Source of the DNA: Nocardia wallacei
Lineage (GTDB): Bacteria > Actinomycetota > Actinomycetes > Mycobacteriales > Mycobacteriaceae
Direction: 5' to 3'
Length of the DNA: 64,000 bases
Assembly: GCF_029869545.1 (NCBI RefSeq)
Contig: NZ_JARWQD010000090.1
Coordinates: 1 to 64,000, forward strand
Shown here: piece after piece, positions 35,305 to 45,468 of the stretch
How the letters are laid out: every line of letters begins with the position of its first letter
Position numbering within the stretch: position 1 is the stretch's first letter
The notes under the pieces: model-generated
Seen by the model: only the letters and a program-made list of their open reading frames with translations
Database searches by the model: none
Told to the model about the DNA's origin: nothing
Translations under genes and position numbers: made by a program

Positions 35305-35708
35305 GCACCATCCAGGTCGCCGATCAGACGTTCGTCGCCGCGCCGGGCGCCGCGGTCGCCGAGGTACTGGCCGATCGTTCCCGCTGGCGGCAGTGGTGGC
35401 CCGACCTCACCCTCGAACTGCGGGAAGACCGCGGCGACAAGGGAATTCGCTGGAGCGTGAGCGGCCCCCTGGACGGCACGATGGAGGTGTGGCTGCAGCC
35501 CTGCCTGGACGGCGTCATCCTGCACTACTTCCTGCACGCCGAGCCCGGTGACGCGTCCCGGCTGCCGATGCGCGAGCTGATGGCCGCCAACCGGGCGCGG
35601 CGCGTGGCGGGCAAGAAGATGTCGTTCGAGATCAAGGCCCGCCTCGAGGCGGGCCGGGCGGCAGGGATCGCCCCCGGGCCGTCCCGCATCACCGCAGTCT
35701 CGCCCTAG
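35301..35708 (+). CDS. SRPBCC-fold protein (Rv2186c-type)
   Basis: A 135-residue START/SRPBCC protein. TFVAAPGAAVAEVLADRSRW, WWPDLTLELREDRGDKGIRW, MEVWLQPCLDGVILHYFLHA and KKMSFEIKARLEAGRAAG outline the helix-grip fold with its long C-terminal helix. Such proteins bind lipids, sterols or polyketides; no ligand is known. It is followed by another SRPBCC gene and an ArsA-like ATPase, the same group as Rv2186c-Rv2184c. The ATG has GGAGGC close upstream. Confidence 0.9.
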   Translation: MSTIQVADQTFVAAPGAAVAEVLADRSRWRQWWPDLTLELREDRGDKGIRWSVSGPLDGTMEVWLQPCLDGVILHYFLHAEPGDASRLPMRELMAANRARRVAGKKMSFEIKARLEAGRAAGIAPGPSRITAVSP

Positions 35709-35763
35709 CTCGTCCGAATCCTGTTCTCCCGCACCGCAAGCCGGAAAGGACACCCAGCCACTC

Positions 35764-36201
35764 ATGGCCGACCGGACCCAGAGGTCGATCATCATCGACG
35801 CCCCGTCGGATCGGGTGATGAGCGTCATCGCCGATCTGGAGTCGTATCCGGAATGGGTGTCGGCCGCGCGGTCGGTGGAGGTCGTCGACAAATTCCCCGA
35901 CGGCCGCGCGCGCACGGCCCGCTTCGTGCTCGACGCCGGTGTCGTCAAGGACACCTACCTGCTGTCCTACACCTGGCGCCCGGACGGTAAGGCCGTGAGC
36001 TGGCAGCTGGTCAGCGGCGATCTGCAGAAGGCGCAGGACGGCACCTACGAGCTGATCGACCAGCCCGACGGCACCACCCAGGTGATCTACGAGCTGACCG
36101 TGGACCTGACGATCCCGATGATCGGGATGTTCAAGCGCAAGGCCGAGAAGGTGATCACCGATACGGCGCTGAAGGAACTCAAGAAACGGGTCGAAGGCTG
36201 A
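35764..36201 (+). CDS. SRPBCC/cyclase-like protein (Rv2185c, TB16.3-type)
   Basis: A 145-residue START-superfamily protein. RSIIIDAPSDRVMSVIADLE and SYPEWVSAARSVEVVDKFPD are the hallmark of the polyketide-cyclase/COQ10 group. DLTIPMIGMFKRKAEKVITD forms the C-terminal helix. It corresponds to Rv2185c. It probably binds a hydrophobic ligand. The gene ends 8 bases before the ArsA-like ATPase, so the two are likely co-translated. GGAAAGGACACC lies upstream of the ATG. Confidence 0.93.
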   Translation: MADRTQRSIIIDAPSDRVMSVIADLESYPEWVSAARSVEVVDKFPDGRARTARFVLDAGVVKDTYLLSYTWRPDGKAVSWQLVSGDLQKAQDGTYELIDQPDGTTQVIYELTVDLTIPMIGMFKRKAEKVITDTALKELKKRVEG

Positions 36202-36209
36202 CGGGGCGG

Positions 36210-37499
36210 GTGGCTGATCGCTCGGCGGGCCGGACCCGCCTGGAGTTGTTCATCGGCAAGGGCGGGGTGGGGAAGACGACCCTGGCCTGCGCCACGGCGA
36301 TGGCGCACACCCGCGCGGGCGCCCGCGTGCTGATCGCCTCCCTGGACCAGGCCCATTCGCTCGGTGATGCCCTCGGCTTCCGGTTCCCGCACGATCCGGG
36401 CACCGTCGCCGGGGTGGCCACGGTGCTGCCCGGACTCGATGTGATCGAGATCGATTCGCTGGCGCTGCTCGAGGATCGGTTCCGCGACGTGGTCGGCATG
36501 CTGGGCAGCGGGTCCGGGCACGAGCACGGGGTGGATCTGGCGGCGCTGGATCCCGCCGAGCTGACCGGGCTGCCGGGCGTGCAGGAATTGCTGATGCTCA
36601 CCGAGATCGCGGAGTTCGCCGACGAGGACGACTGGGACGTGATCGTGGTGGACTGCCCGCCCTCGGCGGACATGCTGCGCATCGTGACCGCCCCGGAGAC
36701 CCTGCTCGGCTATCTGGAGCGGCTGTGGCCGGCGCAGTCCCGTGCGCTCAGCGCCGGGGGCCCGGACCTGCGGCGGGCCGTGCTGGCGGCGGCGGTGGAA
36801 CGGATCGCGACCGCGGTCGCGGGCGTGCGGGACCTGCTGGGCGACCGCGACCGCACCGGTGCCCGGCTGATCACGGGCGCCGAGCGGGTCGCGCTCGCGG
36901 AGACCGCGCGGGTGCGGTCGGCGGCGGCGCTGCTGGGCCTGCGGCTGGACGAGGTGATCGTGAACAAGGTGCTGGCGCCGATGCCCGCGCCGGACGGTGT
37001 CGACCACCCTGCCGTGCAGTGGTATCTGGCCCGCCGCGCCGAGCAATTGGACGTGATCGGCGAGTTGCGCGGGCGGCTGCCCGATGTCACCGTGACGGTG
37101 GCCCACCACAGCGGCCCGGAACCGGTCGGTATCGATTCGCTGACCGAATTGTCGTATGCGGTGGATTCGCGCGGGAACCGGGTAGTAACTCCGGCAGACC
37201 CTATGCTTGGCGACGACACGAACACCGAGCGCGCGCGGGACGGCGAACCGGTGGTGCGGCGGGAATCGGGCACCGGCCCGCAGTCGGTGTACACGCTGCG
37301 GATGCGGTTGCCCGTGGTCGACCCGGCGACGTTGCGACTGGGACGAGTGGAGGACGATTTGATCGTGGGAGCGGACGGAGTGCGGCGCCGCATGCGCCTG
37401 GCCCCGGTGTTGCGCCGGTGCACGGTCGACGCCGCCGAACTCGACGGCGACCAGCTGATCGTCCGCTTCCGCCCCGACCCCGAGGTATGGCCGCGATGA
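36210..37499 (+). CDS. ArsA-like (deviant Walker A) ATPase (Rv2184c-type)
   Basis: A 429-residue ATPase of the ArsA/GET3/MinD class. The signature P-loop GKGGVGKTTLACATAMAHTR is near residues 15-34, the switch region ASLDQAHSLGDALGF near 45-60, and the Walker B region VIVVDCPPSADMLRI near 145-160. GET3-type cysteines are not obvious. It may move client proteins or ligands delivered by the adjacent SRPBCC proteins; that is inference. Its stop overlaps the next gene's ATG (ATGA at 37496). The start is GTG. Confidence 0.92.
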   Translation: MADRSAGRTRLELFIGKGGVGKTTLACATAMAHTRAGARVLIASLDQAHSLGDALGFRFPHDPGTVAGVATVLPGLDVIEIDSLALLEDRFRDVVGMLGSGSGHEHGVDLAALDPAELTGLPGVQELLMLTEIAEFADEDDWDVIVVDCPPSADMLRIVTAPETLLGYLERLWPAQSRALSAGGPDLRRAVLAAAVERIATAVAGVRDLLGDRDRTGARLITGAERVALAETARVRSAAALLGLRLDEVIVNKVLAPMPAPDGVDHPAVQWYLARRAEQLDVIGELRGRLPDVTVTVAHHSGPEPVGIDSLTELSYAVDSRGNRVVTPADPMLGDDTNTERARDGEPVVRRESGTGPQSVYTLRMRLPVVDPATLRLGRVEDDLIVGADGVRRRMRLAPVLRRCTVDAAELDGDQLIVRFRPDPEVWPR

Positions 37500-38083
37500 G
37501 TGAGTTCGAGGACGGCAGGGAAGCGCCGGAGCGGCCGTGGGCCGACCGCGCGACACCTGGCGGCCCGGACCACGAATTCATCGAAGCCCGGCGTCGGCGC
37601 GCGGACGAATCCCCGGTGGGCGCAACGGATTCCGGCGAACGCGGTGGATCGACGGGACCGCACGACGGCCCGCGGGCGGGCGGCGCGGCGACCGGCGAAC
37701 ACCGGCACGGCGACCAGCTGGGGGAATTCACCGAGGAGATGCGCCTGCTGGCGGAGGCGGTGCTGGAGCGGGTGGAGCCGGTGCTGCGCCGGGCCGCCGC
37801 GGAGGGCCGCGCGGAGTGGGGCGGCTGCAGCTGGTGTCCGGTGTGTGCCGCGGCCGCGCTGATCCGCGGTGAGCATCACGACGTCGTCGCCGCGGTCGCC
37901 GAGCACGGCACCGCCGTGGTGACGGTGCTGCGCGAGGCCCTGGCCGGGGTCCCGGTGGACCCGGTGGTCGGCGATCCGGAAAGCGATGCGCCGCACGGTG
38001 GTTCGCGCGGCCCGGCGCCGTCGCCCGGTGCCCGCTCGGGCGGGTCCGGATACGTCTCGATTCCGGTGCAGATCAAGGCATGA
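37496..38083 (+). CDS. Hypothetical protein with a Cys pair (Rv2183c-type)
   Basis: A 195-residue, mostly hydrophilic protein. The first 70 residues are charged and probably disordered. A central helical part, EFTEEMRLLAEAVLERVEPV, leads to WGGCSWCPVCAAAALIRGEH, where CxxC-type cysteines might bind a metal. The C-terminus is Gly/Pro-rich and ends in YVSIPVQIKA. Equivalent genes follow the ArsA-like gene in relatives, so it likely belongs with that system. ATGA overlaps link it to both neighbours. Confidence 0.85.
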   Translation: MSEFEDGREAPERPWADRATPGGPDHEFIEARRRRADESPVGATDSGERGGSTGPHDGPRAGGAATGEHRHGDQLGEFTEEMRLLAEAVLERVEPVLRRAAAEGRAEWGGCSWCPVCAAAALIRGEHHDVVAAVAEHGTAVVTVLREALAGVPVDPVVGDPESDAPHGGSRGPAPSPGARSGGSGYVSIPVQIKA

Positions 38084-39186
38084 CCACACGCATCGGGCGG
38101 GAGGCACCGCTGACCGTCGGCATCGATGTCGGCGGCACCAACATTCGCGCGTCGGTGGTCGACGGCGCCGGGGAGGTGCTCGACACCGTGCAGGCCCCGA
38201 CCCCGCATTCGGAGCAGGCCCTGGAGGACGGGCTGGACCGCGCGGTGCGGGAACTGCGCGCCCGCCACACCATCGGCGCGGTCGGCCTGGCCGTGGCCGG
38301 ATTCGTCGACGAGACCCGGTCGGCGGTGCGGTTCGCGCCGCACCTGCCGTGGGAGGACAGCGCCGTCGCGGACCGGCTCACCGGGCGGCTCGGGCTGCCG
38401 GTCATCCTCGAACACGATGCCAACGCGGCGATGTGGGCGGAATACCGGTTCGGCGCCGCCGCGGGGGCGCACAACGGCGTGCTGGTGGCGATCGGCACCG
38501 GAATCGGCGCGGCACTGCTGGTCGAGGGCCGGTTGTATCGCGGAAGTTACGGTGTGGCACCGGAATTGGGGCATCTGCAGGTGGTGCCGCACGGCCGCGC
38601 CTGCCCGTGCGGCAAACGCGGCTGCTGGGAACGGTATTGCAGCGGAACGGCTCTGGTGGACACCGCCATCGAGATGCTGGCCACCGACCCGATGCGCTCG
38701 ACCATCCTGGCACGCGAGGTATTTCGCGATCCGGGCTCGCTCACCGGGCGCAGGGTGGCGGGCGCCGCGCAGGACGGGGATCCGGTCGCCGCGGAGGTGA
38801 TGGCCGACTTCGCGCGCTGGCTCGGGCTCGGGCTGGCCTTCGTCGGCGACATCTTCGATCCGGACCTGATCGTGATCGCGGGCGGCGTGAGCTCGTCGGC
38901 GCCGCTGTTCCTCGACGACGCGCGCGAACACTACGCGGGCGCGATCACCGGCGCCCGGCATCGGCCGCTGGCCCGCATCCGCACCACGCAGTTGGGCGAG
39001 GCGGCGGGCATGATCGGCGCGGCGGAACTGGCGCGGGCCGCGCTGCAGCCCGGGGCGAAGGGCGCGCGGCGCGATTACGCGGTCGGCTCCGCGAAATCCG
39101 GTGGAAAGGGCGCCGCCGAGAGCGGAGACGGCAAGCGCGCGCGACGCGGGTCGGCCGCGGACGGCCGCGCCGGGGCGCGGCGCTGA
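38080..39186 (+). CDS. ROK-family sugar kinase (glucokinase-like)
   Basis: A 368-residue ROK kinase. TVGIDVGGTNIRASVVDGAG is the N-terminal phosphate loop, LEHDANAAMWAEYRFGAA holds the catalytic Asp, GTGIGAALLVEGRLYRG is the second ATP motif, and CPCGKRGCWERYCSG is the zinc-binding ROK signature. The C-terminal 55 residues are a Lys/Arg/Gly/Ala-rich tail not needed for activity. It probably phosphorylates glucose. Its ATG overlaps the preceding stop. It sits inside an otherwise mycobacterial-type gene order where, as I recall, Rv2182c directly follows Rv2183c. Confidence 0.92.
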   Translation: MTTRIGREAPLTVGIDVGGTNIRASVVDGAGEVLDTVQAPTPHSEQALEDGLDRAVRELRARHTIGAVGLAVAGFVDETRSAVRFAPHLPWEDSAVADRLTGRLGLPVILEHDANAAMWAEYRFGAAAGAHNGVLVAIGTGIGAALLVEGRLYRGSYGVAPELGHLQVVPHGRACPCGKRGCWERYCSGTALVDTAIEMLATDPMRSTILAREVFRDPGSLTGRRVAGAAQDGDPVAAEVMADFARWLGLGLAFVGDIFDPDLIVIAGGVSSSAPLFLDDAREHYAGAITGARHRPLARIRTTQLGEAAGMIGAAELARAALQPGAKGARRDYAVGSAKSGGKGAAESGDGKRARRGSAADGRAGARR

Positions 39187-39319
39187 CGAGTGTGGTTCGG
39201 GCCGTATGAAATCGCCCGTGCGGGCTTGGTCACAGCTGGTCGGCGGCGGTAGAGTCGGCACCGACGGAGGTGCCTGCAAGGAGGCCGGTCCCGTACATGC
39301 TCACCTGGGAAAGGACGCG

Positions 39320-40045
39320 ATGTTCTACTGGCTGCTGAAGTTCGTGTTTCCGGGACCGTTCATGCACCTGGTCAACAGGCCCAAGGCCGAGGGTGTCGAG
39401 AATATTCCGGTCGACGGCCCAGCCATCCTCGCCGGTAACCACCTGTCGTTCACCGACTGGTTGTTCACCCCCCTGATGAGCCCGCGCCGGATCACCTACC
39501 TGGCCAAGGCCGAGTACTTCACCACCCCCGGCCTCAAGGGCCGGTTGCAGAAGTGGTTCTTCTCCGGCGCCGGGCAGTACCCGATCGACCGCAGCGGTGC
39601 CGACGCCGCCGAGAGCGCCCTGAACACCGCCCGCAAGCTGCTGGGCGAGGGGCGCCTGGTGGGCCTGTACCCGGAGGGCACCCGCTCGCCCGACGGCCGG
39701 TTGTACAAGGGCAAGACCGGTGTGGCACGCCTCGCCCTGGAGACCGGTGTCCCGGTGATCCCGGTGGCGCTGATCGGCACCGACGAGGTGTGCCCGCCCG
39801 GGCCGTTCAAGTGGCGCGCGCGCAAGGTCACCGTGAAATTCGGTGCGCCGATCGACTTCTCCCGCTACGAGGGCATGGGCGGCAATCGCTTCGTCGAGCG
39901 CGCCGTCACCGACGAGATCATGTACGAACTGATGCGCATGGGCGACCAGGAATACGTCGACGTCTACGCCTCCAGCCTCAAGAAGGGCGCCCCGAAGGAC
40001 GCCCGCCCCGACGCCGACCGCATGCCGGAGACCCTCGCGGGCTGA
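39320..40045 (+). CDS. 1-acyl-sn-glycerol-3-phosphate acyltransferase (PlsC type, Rv2182c)
   Basis: A 241-residue acyltransferase. The catalytic NHLSFTD motif (NHx4D) is near residue 40, followed by GAGQYPIDRSGADAAESALN, YPEGTRSPDG (EGTR motif) and PVIPVALIGTDEV. The hydrophobic N-terminus (MFYWLLKFVFPGPF) suggests membrane association. It acylates lysophosphatidic acid or a related lipid in glycerophospholipid or PIM synthesis. GGGAAAGGACGCG precedes the ATG. It corresponds to Rv2182c. Confidence 0.94.
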   Translation: MFYWLLKFVFPGPFMHLVNRPKAEGVENIPVDGPAILAGNHLSFTDWLFTPLMSPRRITYLAKAEYFTTPGLKGRLQKWFFSGAGQYPIDRSGADAAESALNTARKLLGEGRLVGLYPEGTRSPDGRLYKGKTGVARLALETGVPVIPVALIGTDEVCPPGPFKWRARKVTVKFGAPIDFSRYEGMGGNRFVERAVTDEIMYELMRMGDQEYVDVYASSLKKGAPKDARPDADRMPETLAG

Positions 40046-40057
40046 TTCCGGCCGTGG

Positions 40058-42103
<2,046 letters not shown>

Positions 42104-42105
42104 CG

Positions 42106-42405
42106 GTGAACGTCGTCTTTCGCAGTGTCGGCGCCCTGCAGGTCGACGGGACGGACCGCACCATTCTGCGGTTGCTGCGCGATCGCGACCGCGACGGGAT
42201 CCCGTCGGAGGTGGTGCTGCGCGACGGCAGCCGGTTGCTGATCTTCAACATCTCCTGGGGTTACGACCCGGCCGTCGTCTCGGCCCAGGTGACGACCAAT
42301 ATCAGCCCGAGCATCGGCGGTATGCCGGTCGACGTGTTCAGCACCGCGGCCGTCGTGGCGATCAACGATCCGGAGACCGGGACGCCGTTGCTCGCCGTCG
42401 CCTGA
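42106..42405 (+). CDS. Small hypothetical protein downstream of aroG
   Basis: A 99-residue protein starting with GTG two bases after the aroG stop, so it is probably co-translated. It has a short amphipathic N-terminus, a charged RDRDRDGIPSEVVLRDGSRL and a C-terminal DVFSTAAVVAINDPETGTPL. No signal peptide or membrane segment is seen. No family is recognised; coupling to aroG is the only clue. Confidence 0.6.
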   Translation: MNVVFRSVGALQVDGTDRTILRLLRDRDRDGIPSEVVLRDGSRLLIFNISWGYDPAVVSAQVTTNISPSIGGMPVDVFSTAAVVAINDPETGTPLLAVA

Positions 42406-42450
42406 GCGTTTGTCCAGGACAGGCTCACACCGCCGAAGTTAGCTGAACTG

Positions 42451-42479
42451 TTGCTGATACCGGACGGTTGGGTTAGGTT
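42451..42479 (+). promoter_or_regulatory. SigA-type promoter
   Basis: TTGCTG (42451-42456) and TAGGTT (42474-42479) are 17 bases apart, upstream of the ATG at 42538, which has GGGAGGACCG before it. Confidence 0.55.
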
Positions 42480-42537
42480 TATCCCGTCCGTTGCCGGCGG
42501 CAATGGGCTGATTGCGGGATCTGCCCTGGGAGGACCG

Positions 42538-42948
42538 ATGAAGGTGGTTACGGTGGCCGAGGAATTACTACCCGGCGCCGATCGGCTCGGCGGTGGCCGC
42601 GGCCGATTCGTAGGACGAGACCGGGCCGCCCTGGTGCAGCACGATCTGGTGATCGACGGCGTCCCGGCGTCGGTGGTCATCGAGAGACCCGAGGCGGATC
42701 GCCCCGCGCGCGCCTGGCGCTGCCGGATCCGGATCGCCCGCGGCATCGGCCGGCTCGAACAGTCGCAGGTCGTCGGGACCAGCGCGAATTCGGTGCTGGA
42801 GCAGGCCCTGGATCTGGTCGCGGCGCGCGTCGGGCTGACCGTGGCCGAGGTGCTCGGCGGTGCCAGCGTGGGTTCGGATCTGCCGATGTCGCGCCGCGGT
42901 GAACGAGGGCCGGACTCGCCGGTCAGAACGGCAGAACGACGAGTGTGA
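42538..42948 (+). CDS. Hypothetical protein convergent with pknL
   Basis: A 136-residue protein. It contains HDLVIDGVPASVVIERPEAD, RAWRCRIRIARGIGRLEQSQ and LEQALDLVAARVGLTVAEVL, an alpha/beta layout without a known family. The Arg-rich C-terminus runs 26 bases into the 3' end of pknL on the other strand. It has a convincing promoter and ribosome binding site. Function is not assignable. Confidence 0.65.
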   Translation: MKVVTVAEELLPGADRLGGGRGRFVGRDRAALVQHDLVIDGVPASVVIERPEADRPARAWRCRIRIARGIGRLEQSQVVGTSANSVLEQALDLVAARVGLTVAEVLGGASVGSDLPMSRRGERGPDSPVRTAERRV

Positions 42949-44887
42949 CGGTGCTGCCGGGCGCCACGTGCGCCCCGGCGATCGGGGTCTGGCCGCGGAT
43001 GGTGCCGCGGTCGTTGCCGGTGAAGATATTGCTCAGCACGACCTGCAGCCCGAGGCCCTCGAGCTCGCTGCGGGCGGCCGTCACGCTCTTGCCACCCACA
43101 TCGGGGACCAGCACGGCATTGGAGACGAGCAGGGTGACGGCGGCGCCGGACAGCAGGCTGGTGCCCGCGGCGGGGTCGGTGCCGACGACGTCACCGGATT
43201 TGACCTTCGGATCGAACTCGGTCCTGGTGTCCTGCACGGTGATTCCCGCCTGCTCGAGCGACGCGCGCGCCTCGTCGACGGTCTTGCCCCGCACATCGGG
43301 CAGTTTCACCGGCGCGGACCCCTTGCTGCGGAACACCTTGACCGACGCACCCATCGGCAGCACCGTCCCGGGACCCGGCTCCAGGTGTGCCACCGAACCT
43401 TTGGGTGCGGTGCTGGGTCTCTCGCCGCTGGCGACCGGTTTCAGCCCGGCGTCGCGGATGGCCTGCTCCACCGTCTTCACGTCGTCGCCGGGCTGAAACT
43501 GCGGCACCCGCGGTTTGCCGCTGGAGACGAGCACCGCGACGGTGGAGCCCTTCACCACCCGGGTACCGGCCGCGGGATCGGTGCCGACCACGCCGCCGAC
43601 GGGGATGGTGTCGGAGGCCCTGTTGCGGATGGTGGTATCGAATCCGGCATCGCGCAGGGCGACGGTCGCGCGGTCGGTGTCCATGCCCGCGATCGGCGGT
43701 ACCGCCGAATATCGCCCGACGCCCAGCCACCAGCCGCCCGCCCCGAGCAGCAGGGCCAGCGCGACGACGATGGCCGCCCAGATCAGCACCCGCCGCCGGG
43801 ATCGTTCGCGGTCGGCGTCGAAGTTGTGGGGATAGGGCTGCCGGTGATCCGGCGCCGGGGCGTAGTCGGGCGGGTGCGGCTCGGCGCGCGGCTGCGTGGC
43901 CGTCATTACGCGGGTGCGTTGCGGGCCGGGCTGTTCGGCCGCGAACCGGGTCGTCGCATCGGCCGGTCCGGGCGGCGGGGCGGGGGCGGGCGTCGGGCCG
44001 ATGCGGTAGCGCGACGACAGATGTTCCGCCGACTCCTTCGGCGCGGGCACGCGGTATTCGGGCAGTTGCAGCTCGGAGGCGATGTGCCGGAGTTCACCCG
44101 CCATGGCGGTGGCGTCGGCGAACCGGTGCGCGGGCTCGCGGGCGGTGGCGTGCGCGACCAGTTCGTCGAATTCCGGTGGCACCCCGGCGATGAGGCGGCC
44201 GGGGCTCGGCACGTCCTTCTCCACCCGCTGGTACGCGATCGACAGCGAGGTGTCGCCGGTGAACGGGGTACGGCCGGTGAGCATTTCGAAGATCAGGACG
44301 CCGAAGGAGTACACGTCGCTGCGCGCGTCGGCATTGCCGTCGGTGACCTGCTCGGGCGACAGGTACTGGGCCGTCCCGAGAATCACGCTCGCGGAGGTCA
44401 TATTCGACCCGGCCGCGGCGCGGACCAGGCCGAAGTCGGCGATCTTCACCTCACCGGCGTCGGAGATCAGCACATTCTCCGGCTTGATGTCGCGGTGCAC
44501 CAGCCCGGCCGCGTGCGCCACCCCGATGGCCTGCAGCACCGGTTCGGCGACCGCGTACACCGCGTGCGGCGGCATCGGGCCGCGCTCGCGCAGCAGCTCC
44601 CGCAGGGTGCCGCCCTCCACCAGCTCCATGATCAGGAACGGGTAGTCGCCGTCGATGCCCTGGTCGTAGACCGCGACCAGGGAGGGGTGCTTCAGCTTGG
44701 CGACCGAGCGGGCCTCGAATTCGAACCGGCTCAGGAACTGCGGGTCGCCGGCGAATTTCGGATCCATCACCTTGATCGCGACCGGCCGGTCCAGGCGTGT
44801 GTCCACCCCCCGGAACACCATCGACATGCCGCCCCGCGCAATCGGCGCGTCGATGCGGTAGCGCCCGTCCAGCATCTGGCCGATCAA
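42923..44887 (-). CDS. pknL: Ser/Thr protein kinase PknL with four PASTA domains
   Basis: A 654-residue receptor-type kinase. The kinase domain (1-275) has the ATP-site Lys in VAIKV (residue 39), HRDIKPENV (131-139) and DFG (151-153). A Pro-rich linker leads to one membrane segment (about 367-388) and four extracellular PASTA repeats (393-654) that should bind muropeptides or lipid II. M. tuberculosis PknL at this locus lacks PASTA domains. The adjacent Rv2175c-type gene encodes its known substrate there. The TTG start at 44887 has GGAGGA at ideal spacing; GTG 44908 adds seven residues. Confidence 0.94.
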   Translation of the reverse strand: MIGQMLDGRYRIDAPIARGGMSMVFRGVDTRLDRPVAIKVMDPKFAGDPQFLSRFEFEARSVAKLKHPSLVAVYDQGIDGDYPFLIMELVEGGTLRELLRERGPMPPHAVYAVAEPVLQAIGVAHAAGLVHRDIKPENVLISDAGEVKIADFGLVRAAAGSNMTSASVILGTAQYLSPEQVTDGNADARSDVYSFGVLIFEMLTGRTPFTGDTSLSIAYQRVEKDVPSPGRLIAGVPPEFDELVAHATAREPAHRFADATAMAGELRHIASELQLPEYRVPAPKESAEHLSSRYRIGPTPAPAPPPGPADATTRFAAEQPGPQRTRVMTATQPRAEPHPPDYAPAPDHRQPYPHNFDADRERSRRRVLIWAAIVVALALLLGAGGWWLGVGRYSAVPPIAGMDTDRATVALRDAGFDTTIRNRASDTIPVGGVVGTDPAAGTRVVKGSTVAVLVSSGKPRVPQFQPGDDVKTVEQAIRDAGLKPVASGERPSTAPKGSVAHLEPGPGTVLPMGASVKVFRSKGSAPVKLPDVRGKTVDEARASLEQAGITVQDTRTEFDPKVKSGDVVGTDPAAGTSLLSGAAVTLLVSNAVLVPDVGGKSVTAARSELEGLGLQVVLSNIFTGNDRGTIRGQTPIAGAHVAPGSTVTLVVLPF

Positions 44888-45032
44888 CAGATGTCCTCCG
44901 ACTTTCACAAAAGCTCTCACCTCTCGCTTCGGCTGCGACAAGCGAATGCCGCCCCGGTGGCGGCACTCCCGATGGTATAGGCGCGGCGGGTCCGGGTCTC
45001 TCACGACGTGCGCGGGAGAACCGGCTACCGTT

Positions 45033-45407
45033 ATGCGGGTGAGTGCATTTCCTTGCAGCGACGATGTTCTTCCGGAGTCGGTGACCTTGCTCCCGCTGCC
45101 GGATGTGGCCGAGCAACTCGGTATCGCGGTGACCCGGGTGCATCAGATGTTGCGAGACCATCAGCTGCTCGCGGTGCGCCGGGACGGAGTCGCCGGGGTC
45201 CCCAAGGATTTCTTCGATTCCACCGGGGCGGTGGTGAAGCCGCTGCCCGGCCTGATCACCGTGATGCGCGACGCCAAATACACCGACGAGGAAATCCTGG
45301 AGTGGATCTACACCGACGACGACAGCCTGCCCGGCCGTCCCGTCGACGCGATCCACGGCCCGCTGGCCCGTGAGGTCGTGCGCCGCGCCGCGGCCGAGCC
45401 GTTCTGA
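45033..45407 (+). CDS. Winged-helix DNA-binding protein (Rv2175c-type)
   Basis: A 124-residue DNA-binding protein. LPDVAEQLGIAVTRVHQMLR is the helix-turn-helix, LLAVRRDGVAGVPKDFFD the wing, and GLITVMRDAKYTDEEILEWI the helical C-terminus. It corresponds to Rv2175c, whose DNA binding is lost on phosphorylation by PknL; the two genes are divergent here as there. The Thr-containing N-terminus involved in M. tuberculosis is not clearly conserved. ATG 45033 is chosen; GTG 45039 lies 7 bases after a TACCGT box and could be a leaderless start. Confidence 0.92.
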   Translation: MRVSAFPCSDDVLPESVTLLPLPDVAEQLGIAVTRVHQMLRDHQLLAVRRDGVAGVPKDFFDSTGAVVKPLPGLITVMRDAKYTDEEILEWIYTDDDSLPGRPVDAIHGPLAREVVRRAAAEPF

Positions 45408-45468
45408 GGCGGTTGGATTCCGGCCGAGGGCATGCCGGAACGACAGGGGGCACGGACGCGCGCTGTCG

